This document shows, in pieces, positions 7,686-14,585 of a stretch of DNA of 50,128 bases. Under the pieces are notes generated by a model. The model made no database searches and was not told where the DNA came from. It was given only the letters and a program-made list of their open reading frames with translations. The stretch is from CAZYBU01 sp964645775 (GTDB lineage Bacteria > Spirochaetota > UBA4802 > UBA5550), in assembly GCA_964645775.1 (NCBI GenBank), contig CAZYBU010000024.1, forward strand, positions 1 through 50,128, written 5' to 3'. A program made the translations under genes and the position numbers. Each line of letters begins with the position of its first letter. Positions within the stretch are counted from its first letter, which is position 1.

Positions 7686-9229
7686 AACCCTCTTGGATTC
7701 TTCTTAACCCGTTTATTCCATTCCATAAGTTTACCGCGCATCTCCCGGGCTTTATCCGGGTAAGTATCTAGGGTGTTATAGGACTCGGCCGGGTCCATCT
7801 TCATGTCGTAAAGAAGGGGCCACCTGTTTCCCATCTGTTTTTTACCCAGGGCGTTGGGGATGGGAGCCGTGTCGATAGCGATGGGCCAGGTATAGCGGTC
7901 CGTTTTTTCAAAGTATTTCCATCGCTCTGTCCGCACTCCTTCCAGGCGATCATAGTGGTAATAGTAGATGGCGTCGTGTGGGGTCTCTTTGATTTCCCCC
8001 GTAAGAATCGGCAGGATATCTTTCCCATCGATGATACGGTCAGGCGGCAATCCTACTCCTGCAAGGTTCAACAGGGTGGGATAGAGGTCCAGATTAATAG
8101 AAAGGGTCGCTACTTCCCTTCCTGCCGGAATCATCTTCGGCCAGCGGGCGATGAAGGGAACCCGGAAACCTCCCTCGTAGCTTTGCCCCTTCCGTCCACG
8201 TAACATGGAAGAACTTCCTTCGAACCATGGCCCGTTGTCGCTTGTAAAGATAATGAGGGTATTATCGATGAGACCCTTTTTTTCCAGGGTCTTTCGAATT
8301 TCTCCCACGCTCCAGTCAATCTCCTCAACGGAGTCGCCATAGATGCCTCCCTTCGATTTTCCCCGGAAGGCTTCCGAAGCAAATATCGGCTGATGGGGAA
8401 AGGTATGAGCCACGTAAAGGAAAAAGGGGTCATTCCCCTTCTCCTCGATAAAGCGAATCGCTTCTTCCGTGTAAAGACCTGTCAGCTTTGCCTGGTCCTG
8501 GTCCTGTCCCAGGTCGGGTGAAAGCTCTTCTTCATTCCGGTAAAGCGGGAAGGGCACCATATCATTGCTGTAAGGAACTCCGAAGTAATGGTCGAAGCCG
8601 TGGCGCAGGGGATTATACTTCGGCTCAGTGCTATAGTCACCGAGGTGCCATTTACCCACCATGCAGGTCCGGTATCCGCCCGACTTCAGGGCTTCCGCCA
8701 GGGTTATTTCCTTGTCGGAGATACCGCGGGCAATATGGGACTCCCGAATATCCAGGACGCCCAGACTGCCGAGCATCTGGCCGAAATTCCTGGCCATGAC
8801 GCGGGTAAGAGGTTCATTTTTCGGATAGGTATTACCGATTATTCCGGTTCGGAAGGGATAACGGCCCGTCAGAAGTCCGGCCCTGGACGGTGCGCAGATA
8901 GCGTTACAGGCATTAAAATCTGTACATCGAACCCCCTCCCGGGCCAGACGGTCGATATTGGGTGTACTGATGGAACGGGAACCATAACATCCCAGGTCAC
9001 CGTACCCCAGATCATCGGAGTAAATCAGGATAATATTGGGCCGTGGAGCGGAAGGGTCCACCAGCGGGCAGGATTCAGTCTCAACCCCCTCCGGGTAAGA
9101 TCCATAGAGCTCCTCCGTGCTCCGGGTGGTCGTTAGCCGGCGGATGCCGAATCCCGCCAGCAGCAGTCCTCCCGCGCCCAGAAGCGCCCGGCTAATGAAT
9201 TTTCGACGGGAAACCTTTTTTTCAGCCAT
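7667..9229 (-). CDS. Tat-exported type I sulfatase (formylglycine-dependent)
   Basis: A 520-residue hydrolase. Residues 1-30 are a twin-arginine signal (SRRKFI, then a hydrophobic stretch), indicating export of a folded enzyme. The catalytic motif C-x-P-S-R is present as CAPSRAGLLTGRYP with Cys112 as the predicted formylglycine. Metal ligands include SDD (71-73) and the 'FTSDNGP' segment in the second half; 'GKWHLG' is also typical. Overall it resembles arylsulfatase A/choline-sulfatase-like enzymes acting on sulfated sugars or esters; the substrate is unknown. The formylglycine-generating enzyme is not in the window. GAGGGGGT precedes the ATG. It probably forms a single-gene unit. Confidence 0.92.
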   Translation of the reverse strand: MAEKKVSRRKFISRALLGAGGLLLAGFGIRRLTTTRSTEELYGSYPEGVETESCPLVDPSAPRPNIILIYSDDLGYGDLGCYGSRSISTPNIDRLAREGVRCTDFNACNAICAPSRAGLLTGRYPFRTGIIGNTYPKNEPLTRVMARNFGQMLGSLGVLDIRESHIARGISDKEITLAEALKSGGYRTCMVGKWHLGDYSTEPKYNPLRHGFDHYFGVPYSNDMVPFPLYRNEEELSPDLGQDQDQAKLTGLYTEEAIRFIEEKGNDPFFLYVAHTFPHQPIFASEAFRGKSKGGIYGDSVEEIDWSVGEIRKTLEKKGLIDNTLIIFTSDNGPWFEGSSSMLRGRKGQSYEGGFRVPFIARWPKMIPAGREVATLSINLDLYPTLLNLAGVGLPPDRIIDGKDILPILTGEIKETPHDAIYYYHYDRLEGVRTERWKYFEKTDRYTWPIAIDTAPIPNALGKKQMGNRWPLLYDMKMDPAESYNTLDTYPDKAREMRGKLMEWNKRVKKNPRGFHSTTS

Positions 9230-9287
9230 GAGACCCCCTCGTTTTTCAATGTCCGCTTCCGCGGGAAAAATCCGCTTTCATTACATC

Positions 9288-9325
9288 AAAAAAAGCCCTT
9301 CCATCAACTCTTTTTTTGGAAGGGC
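9288..9325 (-). terminator. Rho-independent terminator after trx operon
   Basis: On the minus strand, GCCCTTCC (9318-9325) pairs with GGAAGGGC (9295-9302) across a 15-base loop and is followed by seven T residues. It lies about 50 bases past the thioredoxin stop at 9375 and points the right way to end that operon. Confidence 0.8.
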
Positions 9326-9374
9326 CCGGTACAAAATGAGGATTTCATTAACCCTCATGGCTGTCTTTTGATCC

Positions 9375-9728
9375 TTACTGTACCTTCAGCACGTCCTGAA
9401 TAACTTCCTTGAAGGCTTCCTTGGGAAGGGCTCCTGCCGCCATCTGGGGCTGCTCATCAACAGGGATAAAAAGGATACTGGGGATGCTCTGAATTCCGAA
9501 TGCTCCCGCAAGCTCCTGCTGTTCATCGGTGTTGATCTTGTAGATATTGATTTTCCCGTCGTATTCCTCATCCAACTCTTCGAGAATAGGAGCGACCGTC
9601 TTACAGGGACCACACCAGTCAGCGTAGAAATCTATAATGGCAGGCAGTTCGCCCTTATAATTCCATTCCGTGTTGTTCTCAAAATCGAAGACCTTTTCCA
9701 GAAATGTTTCTTTTGTTAATTGTTCCAT
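9375..9728 (-). CDS. trxA: Thioredoxin
   Basis: A 117-residue thioredoxin with the canonical active site WCGPC (Cys39, Cys42), the cis-Pro segment 'IPSILFI' and the usual final helix. It reduces protein disulfides in the cytosol and is recycled by the reductase encoded just upstream. The start at 9728 is chosen over the ATG two codons earlier because AGGAG abuts that earlier ATG but sits six bases from this one. It is the last gene of a three-gene minus-strand operon and is followed by a strong terminator. Confidence 0.95.
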   Translation of the reverse strand: MEQLTKETFLEKVFDFENNTEWNYKGELPAIIDFYADWCGPCKTVAPILEELDEEYDGKINIYKINTDEQQELAGAFGIQSIPSILFIPVDEQPQMAAGALPKEAFKEVIQDVLKVQ

Positions 9729-9793
9729 TCGCATCTCCTGTTTACATTGATTAGTTTTCAGAATCTATTATTAAATACCGGCTTATGCCGGAT

Positions 9794-10714
9794 CTACGCA
9801 CGGTCTTTCAGATATTCAAGCGCGCTCAGGGCGGCTATGGTTCCATCGGAAACGGCAGTTGTTATTTGTCTGTACCGCTTCTGCCGAACATCACCTGCCG
9901 CGAATATTCCGGCGAGACCTGTTTTCATCTGATCGTCCGTAATAATTTCCCCTCCTTCGGTCATTTCAACCTCTTCCCGAAATAGAGAAGAATTGGGTAC
10001 ATACCCAATAAACACAAATACACCGGTAACGTCAAGGATGCTTTCTTCTCCCGTACGACGATTTCGCACGGTTACACCGGTCAGCCCCTCTTCTCCCGTG
10101 AAATCGATCACCTCCGATTCCATGATAAATGATATCTTTTCATTGGAACGGGCCTCCTCCACGGCGTAAGGATAGGCCTGAAAATGATCAAATTGATGCA
10201 CGACTGTGACTGTTGAGGCATACTCCGTGAGAGAGACCGCCTCCTCCAGGGCAGAATTGCCTCCCCCCACCACTACGATATCCTGGCCCGTGAAAAAATC
10301 CCCGTCGCAGGTAGCGCAGTAGGAGACGCCCTTGCCCTGGTAATCGAGTTCTCCCTCGATACCGAGTTTTCGGGGAGTTCCCCCTGTGGCGATAATAATC
10401 ACAGGTGCGGTGAATGCTTCTCCATCCTTCACGCTGACTCTCTTTATTTCTTCCTTCAGAGAGACGGTCTCTATCTCAACATTGGACGAGATGAAACACC
10501 CGAAGGATTTTGCCTGTTTCTTCATCTGACGGGCAAGCTGGTATCCCAGGACCTCTTCCACTCCAGGATAGTTGGCCACCTTGTGACTAAGGATAACCTG
10601 ACCGCCTATGGTTCCGGTATCCAGGATCGCGACTTTCTTATGGGCCCTCGACAGGTATATTCCGGCGGTAAGACCGGCCGGGCCGGCTCCAAGAACGATT
10701 GCGTCATATTCCAT
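9794..10714 (-). CDS. trxB: Thioredoxin reductase
   Basis: A 306-residue FAD/NAD(P)H-dependent reductase of the low-molecular-weight type. The FAD motif GAGPAG is at residues 9-14, the redox-active CATC at 133-136, the nucleotide-binding VVVGGGNSALEEA follows, and the C-terminal FAD segment is 'GIFAAGDVRQK'. It passes electrons from NADPH (or NADH) to thioredoxin. It lies between an atypical thioredoxin-like gene (15 bases upstream) and canonical thioredoxin (65 bases downstream). This spacing suggests one transcript and raises the question of whether it serves both partners. Confidence 0.95.
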   Translation of the reverse strand: MEYDAIVLGAGPAGLTAGIYLSRAHKKVAILDTGTIGGQVILSHKVANYPGVEEVLGYQLARQMKKQAKSFGCFISSNVEIETVSLKEEIKRVSVKDGEAFTAPVIIIATGGTPRKLGIEGELDYQGKGVSYCATCDGDFFTGQDIVVVGGGNSALEEAVSLTEYASTVTVVHQFDHFQAYPYAVEEARSNEKISFIMESEVIDFTGEEGLTGVTVRNRRTGEESILDVTGVFVFIGYVPNSSLFREEVEMTEGGEIITDDQMKTGLAGIFAAGDVRQKRYRQITTAVSDGTIAALSALEYLKDRA

Positions 10715-10729
10715 GATTTTCTCCGGATA

Positions 10730-11080
10730 TCAGGATGGAGAACCGAATTCCCGGTCCAGTATCTCCGTGACCTGTTGTTTCGTCTGGATACTGCTCGTGG
10801 CGGCAACGACCTTCCCGTTTTTGAAATAGACCGTAAAGGGAAGTCCGGAGAATCCCTGGCACTCCGGCAGGTTACGGATATAAGATGCATGAGGTTCGTC
10901 GAAATTGAGATCCCGGAAGGCGACATGTTTGTACGCAGGTTCCAGTTCTTCCATAATGCCGTAAACAGGTACGCACATCGGTCCCATGCGACCACAGCAT
11001 ATCATAACGTTTTCATTGTTCTCCAGCGTCTCTTCGATCTCTTCTGGTGAATTCAGGTGTGTCAGATCCGTGTCAAGCAT
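10730..11080 (-). CDS. Atypical thioredoxin-fold protein with C-C-x6-C motif
   Basis: A 116-residue thioredoxin-like protein. It keeps the fold markers, including the helix 'YGIMEELEPAYKHVAF' and a cis-Pro region 'FSGLPFTVYFKNGK'. The active site is altered: instead of WCGPC it reads ICCGRMGPMCVPVY, with Cys28, Cys29 and Cys36. When aligned on the following helix, only the second catalytic Cys (Cys36) is kept, and the nucleophilic position is Gly. The disulfide, if any, must use Cys28 or Cys29. It is first in the operon with trxB and trxA, so a specialised redox partner is likely. I recall similar proteins in anaerobes but cannot name a characterised one. Confidence 0.82.
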   Translation of the reverse strand: MLDTDLTHLNSPEEIEETLENNENVMICCGRMGPMCVPVYGIMEELEPAYKHVAFRDLNFDEPHASYIRNLPECQGFSGLPFTVYFKNGKVVAATSSIQTKQQVTEILDREFGSPS

Positions 11081-11318
11081 TCATTTACCTCATGTATTTT
11101 AATAATTTCTGTAATTCCTGATAATATATTGAGTGAAACGAAAAACGTCAAGCTAATAGGGAAACAAACGCAAGGGGCGTATAAACCGGGGAAGGAGAGG
11201 TTAATTCGACAGCAAAAACAATTGACACTATATGTATTTATGGCAATGTTGCTATTTAGTGATATAGCTATTTTTGCTATACACAAATTTATATCATACC
11301 TGTTTGGAGGCATAACCT

Positions 11319-12281
11319 ATGCTAAAAAAAATATTGTTTCTATTTTTAGTTGCAACTGCGTTAACTTTGACGTCATGCGGAACTGAAAAGAAAGATGTAA
11401 CCCTCGATGATGCTCTGGTATCTACTGAGTGGCTACAGGAGAATCTTAATAACAAAAACGTCGTAGTTTTAGATGTCAGAACAGCTAAAAACAATTATCG
11501 TGAGAAGTTCAAATACATTCCCAATTCAAGATTATGGGACTGGTCATATGTCCGCTTTGAACGAGAACTTGATCACTATGAAAATGGTGGATCAGATAAA
11601 ATAAAAATTATTAAACTGGTTCCAACTAAAGCCGAATTCGAGAAGGTGATGAGTAATCTTGGTGTAGAAAATGACGATATAGTCATAATATCAGCTATAT
11701 TTGACACAACGAAAACAATGACATTAGCAACGAGAGCTTACTGGACATTAAAGTACTTTGGTCACAAGAATGTTGCCGTATTGGATGGTGGCGATGTTAA
11801 ATGGATCGCCGAAAATCGTGAAACAGTAGATAAACCGGTAAAACCTCAAAGCAGTAACTATAAGGTACAAAGTATTAATAAGGAAATTCGCGCGACCACA
11901 GAACAGGTCCACAACGCAATTTCCGATGAAAATACTGTAATTGTTGACGCTAGAACCAGCGATTATTATTCAGGTGAAAAAATGAAAGACTATGTCTACA
12001 AAGAAGGACATATTAAAAGTGCAATAAATATTCCTCATCCACTTATTATGGATGAAAAAGATAACACCTTTAAATCTTCTAATGAATATAAAAAACTTTT
12101 TGAAGAAAAAAGCTTATCAATGGACAAAACCACAATCTACTATTGTGATTCAGGTCATATAAGCACCGGCCTATGGTTTATCATGACTGAGATCATGGGC
12201 AATAAAAAGGCTAAACAGTATGATGGTTCAGCACACGAATGGACCAAGTATGACTCCCTGAAAAAATTGACTGTCCAGTAG
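11319..12281 (+). CDS. Tandem-rhodanese sulfurtransferase lipoprotein
   Basis: A 320-residue lipoprotein with two rhodanese domains. The signal ends LTSC with Cys20 as lipidation site, placing it at the envelope. Domain one (about 30-165) has VLDVRTA and LDGGDVKW but SAIFDTT where the catalytic Cys loop should be, so it is inactive. Domain two (about 190-315) has VIVDARTS, 'YKEGHIKSAINIP' and a Cys276 loop CDSGHIST, which differs from the common CRxGxxA loop. It probably transfers sulfane sulfur from thiosulfate or mercaptopyruvate; the substrate is uncertain. GGAGG lies 9 bases before the ATG. Base composition is visibly AT-richer than its neighbours, as is the 240 bases upstream, which suggests recent acquisition. 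Confidence 0.85.
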   Translation: MLKKILFLFLVATALTLTSCGTEKKDVTLDDALVSTEWLQENLNNKNVVVLDVRTAKNNYREKFKYIPNSRLWDWSYVRFERELDHYENGGSDKIKIIKLVPTKAEFEKVMSNLGVENDDIVIISAIFDTTKTMTLATRAYWTLKYFGHKNVAVLDGGDVKWIAENRETVDKPVKPQSSNYKVQSINKEIRATTEQVHNAISDENTVIVDARTSDYYSGEKMKDYVYKEGHIKSAINIPHPLIMDEKDNTFKSSNEYKKLFEEKSLSMDKTTIYYCDSGHISTGLWFIMTEIMGNKKAKQYDGSAHEWTKYDSLKKLTVQ

Positions 12282-12291
12282 TATTATCTGC

Positions 12292-12342
12292 TTCCCCATT
12301 GTCAGGGCAGTTATCATCCTTAATCGCTTAGACAATGGGGAA
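12292..12342 (+). terminator. Long inverted repeat downstream of rhodanese gene
   Basis: TTCCCCATTGTC (12292-12303) pairs perfectly with GACAATGGGGAA (12331-12342) around a 27-base loop. A second small hairpin, GAAGGGTT/AACCCTTC, follows at 12347-12370. There is no T-run directly after the first stem, so its role may be RNA stabilisation or processing rather than termination. Confidence 0.45.
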
Positions 12343-12392
12343 TTCAGAAGGGTTGGTTTTTAAACCCTTCCGGACTGTCAGTGTAACCGTCT

Positions 12393-12434
12393 AAACCTCC
12401 AGCAATATATGATAATTGAGCTGGAGGTTTTTTA
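12393..12434 (+). terminator. Rho-independent terminator of rhodanese gene
   Basis: AAACCTCCAGC (12393-12403) pairs with GCTGGAGGTTT (12420-12430) around a 16-base loop and runs into TTTTTTA. It is about 110 bases past the stop. The remaining stretch to 12597 is AT-rich and holds no other gene I can support. Confidence 0.75.
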
Positions 12435-12597
12435 TTTCCCAAATGCGTGAAAAATATTATACGTTATCGTATTCTCTTCGTTAATACTGTTCTGTACCTC
12501 AAAGTTAATATCGAACCTTGCATCATCAGGTAATATTTTCCCTGTGCCAAAAATAATTTTTGAAGAAATATGTATTCAGAATGGCAAACTCAACGCT

Positions 12598-12783
12598 CTA
12601 CCCCACCCGGCTCCCGTCCGGGAGAACACCTTCATGGGGGATACCCTTCTCTTCCATCTGGTACCGCAGGCAGTTCTTCCAGTTCGACTCATCCTGGCAG
12701 TACTCTTTCTTCCAGGAGAGGTCGATCCTTCCTTCTCTTTCCCATGATCTCATGGGACAGACGGTTAACCACGTACATGACAT
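12598..12783 (-). CDS. Small conserved-looking four-Cys protein of unknown function
   Basis: A 61-residue protein with Cys at positions 3, 9, 29 and 39: C-x5-CP near the start, then 'KKEYC' and 'NWKNCLRYQMEEKG', and a tail 'LPDGSR'. This pattern strongly resembles short Cys-bearing proteins I have seen in clostridia and spirochaetes, some mis-annotated as uracil-DNA glycosylase. No catalytic function is supported; four Cys suggest metal or Fe-S binding. It starts six bases after the stop of the ACT protein, in the same reading frame and without a clear ribosome site, so translation is probably coupled. It is the third gene of the paaK operon. Confidence 0.65.
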   Translation of the reverse strand: MSCTWLTVCPMRSWEREGRIDLSWKKEYCQDESNWKNCLRYQMEEKGIPHEGVLPDGSRVG

Positions 12784-12789
12784 ACAGGG

Positions 12790-13218
12790 TCAGATAAAAT
12801 ACAGCTCCCTGTCCGTGAGGATCGTGAATCCGGCTTCCTTCAGCATCTCTTCCGTGGCCTGGACCTCTTCCACCTGGAAGACGAAGACCGCATCGTTGCT
12901 TTCCCGGATGGTAAAACCGTAGGCGTCCTCAACGTTGATTCCCTTCTCCGCCAGCACTGATGAAGCTTTATGAAGGCCTCCGGGAGAATCGTCGATTTTA
13001 ACGGCAACGATGTCACGCAAAGAAGCGGCGATTCCTCTGTCTTTCAGGATGTCGCACCCTTCGACCGGACGGTCCAGAAGAAGCTTTATGATGCCGTAAT
13101 CCCCGGTGTCGGAGATGGTGATGGCCCGGATGTTGATATTATCCTCGGCCAGGACACCGGTAATCCTGTCGATCTTGCCCGGCCGGTTCTCTGCAAATAC
13201 GGATACCTGATGAGGCAT
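12790..13218 (-). CDS. Tandem ACT-domain regulatory protein
   Basis: A 142-residue protein made of two ACT domains: 'QVSVFAENRPGKIDRITGVL' (about 4-23), and a second starting near 72 with 'DDSPGGLHKASSVLAEKGIN'. ACT pairs usually bind an amino acid and control an enzyme; stand-alone ones of this length are commonly found beside phenylacetate-CoA ligase genes. The start at 13218 is fixed by AGGAGG six bases upstream. The frame stays open upstream to 13356, but that part overlaps paaK and reads as low-complexity nonsense. The gap to the paaK stop is 10 bases. It probably senses an aromatic amino acid or arylacetate; this is inference. Confidence 0.88.
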   Translation of the reverse strand: MPHQVSVFAENRPGKIDRITGVLAEDNINIRAITISDTGDYGIIKLLLDRPVEGCDILKDRGIAASLRDIVAVKIDDSPGGLHKASSVLAEKGINVEDAYGFTIRESNDAVFVFQVEEVQATEEMLKEAGFTILTDRELYFI

Positions 13219-13228
13219 AATCTTCCTC

Positions 13229-14524
13229 CTATATGCTTCGATTGTCGATGACCCGCACGGCCTTGCCCGTGCTGGGCGGAAGTGAACCGGGCTCCAGGAG
13301 CTCGATCTTCGGGTTGATGACGATAAGGGCCCGGAGCTCGTTAATGATCTTCTCATTCAGGCGTTTCAACTCCTTCATGTCTCCGTGGAAGAGCTTGGAA
13401 TAGAGTTCCACCCGGATGGTCATTTTGTCAAGGCTACCTGTCCGGTCGAGGACGATCTGGTAGTTGTTCCCCACCTCCGGTATGTTCATAAGCACCGACT
13501 CGATCTGGGAGGGAAAGATGTTCACTCCTCCGACGATGAGCATGTCATCGGTCCGGCCCTTGATCCGTTCGATTCGGCGGTGGGTCCTGCCGCATGCACA
13601 GGGTTCCGGTATAATTTTCGTCAGGTCCCGGGTACGATACCGGATGATAGGCATGGCCTCCCGGCTGATATGGGTCAGGACCAGTTCTCCTTCCTCCCCG
13701 TCCGGAAGCACCTCCCCGGTCTCCGGGTTTATAATCTCCATGATATAGAAGTCCTCCCAGAGATGCATTCCGCTCTTCTCTTCACATTCGAATGCCACGC
13801 CGGGCCCGTTCATCTCCGACAGGCCGTAGGAGTTGTAGGCGTTCATGTCCCAGAGCTCCTCTATCTTGTTCCTGGTGGCCTCGGAGTAGGGCTCCGCTCC
13901 CAGGTAGGCCCTTTGAACGGAAAGATCTCCCGAGTTAATACCCTGCTCGGCCACCACCTCGGCCAGGTGCAGGGCGTAACTGGGGGTAATATGTATGACC
14001 GTGGTGTTGAAATCCTGCATCAGCTGAATCTGTTTCAGACTGTTCCCCGCGGCAGATGGGATAACCATGCATCCCAGGCGCTCGGCGCCGTAATGCAGGC
14101 CCAGGCCCCCCGTAAAGAGGCCATAGCTCATCATGTTCTGGAAGACATCCTCCCGGGTGGTACCTGTTGCCATCATGCTCCTCGCGATGATATGGGCCCA
14201 GGTCTCTATATCCTTCTGCGTATAGAAAATGACTGTCGATTTACCGGTGGTCCCGGAAGAGGCGTGCATGCGGACAACCTCGCTCCTGGGAACCGTGACC
14301 ATTCCATCGGGATAGCTTATCCTGAGGTCGTTTTTTGATGTAAAAGGAATATCCTTAAGGTGTTCCGGTGAGGATATCCTGGTTACGTCCACACCCGCTT
14401 TCTTAAAGAAATTTCCGTAAAAGGGAGTCGCTGCCGCTCCCTCCAGGGCCTTTTGCAGTCTTCTCAGTTGCAGCTTATCAAGATCAGCCCGTGAAAGGGT
14501 CTCCATTTCCCTGTCGTAGAACAT
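13229..14524 (-). CDS. paaK: Phenylacetate--CoA ligase family
   Basis: A 431-residue AMP-forming ligase of the PaaK type. It has the phosphate loop HASSGTTGKSTVIFYT (about 87-102), the central 'YNSYGLSEMNGPGVAFEC' adenylate segment, 'YRTRDLTKIIPEPCACGRTH' with the PaaK-type Cys pair, and the hinge 'IKGRTDDMLIVGGVNIFPSQ'. It activates phenylacetate or related aryl acids with ATP and CoA. The rest of the phenylacetate ring-epoxidation pathway is not present. In anaerobes this gene with an ACT protein often accompanies ferredoxin-dependent indolepyruvate oxidoreductase, suggesting aryl-acid energy metabolism. AAGGGGGTGA precedes the ATG. It is the first gene of a three-gene operon. Confidence 0.92.
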   Translation of the reverse strand: MFYDREMETLSRADLDKLQLRRLQKALEGAAATPFYGNFFKKAGVDVTRISSPEHLKDIPFTSKNDLRISYPDGMVTVPRSEVVRMHASSGTTGKSTVIFYTQKDIETWAHIIARSMMATGTTREDVFQNMMSYGLFTGGLGLHYGAERLGCMVIPSAAGNSLKQIQLMQDFNTTVIHITPSYALHLAEVVAEQGINSGDLSVQRAYLGAEPYSEATRNKIEELWDMNAYNSYGLSEMNGPGVAFECEEKSGMHLWEDFYIMEIINPETGEVLPDGEEGELVLTHISREAMPIIRYRTRDLTKIIPEPCACGRTHRRIERIKGRTDDMLIVGGVNIFPSQIESVLMNIPEVGNNYQIVLDRTGSLDKMTIRVELYSKLFHGDMKELKRLNEKIINELRALIVINPKIELLEPGSLPPSTGKAVRVIDNRSI

Positions 14525-14585
14525 TGTTCACCCCCTTAAGGTCTTAAAATATCAGGAGGCGACCGCGGATGGTGTCAATGACAAT

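Noticed and set aside
12544..12797. Overlapping plus-strand frames (67-120 residues) downstream of the rhodanese gene
   Set aside because: They are antisense to the small Cys protein and ACT gene and show no family signature.
13219..13356. 46-residue N-terminal extension of the ACT protein
   Set aside because: It overlaps paaK, reads as Ser/Arg-rich shadow sequence, and the internal ATG at 13218 has a perfect ribosome site.
13385..14338. 317-residue plus-strand open frame
   Set aside because: It is the complement of paaK, whose motifs are intact; the frame has no recognisable protein content.
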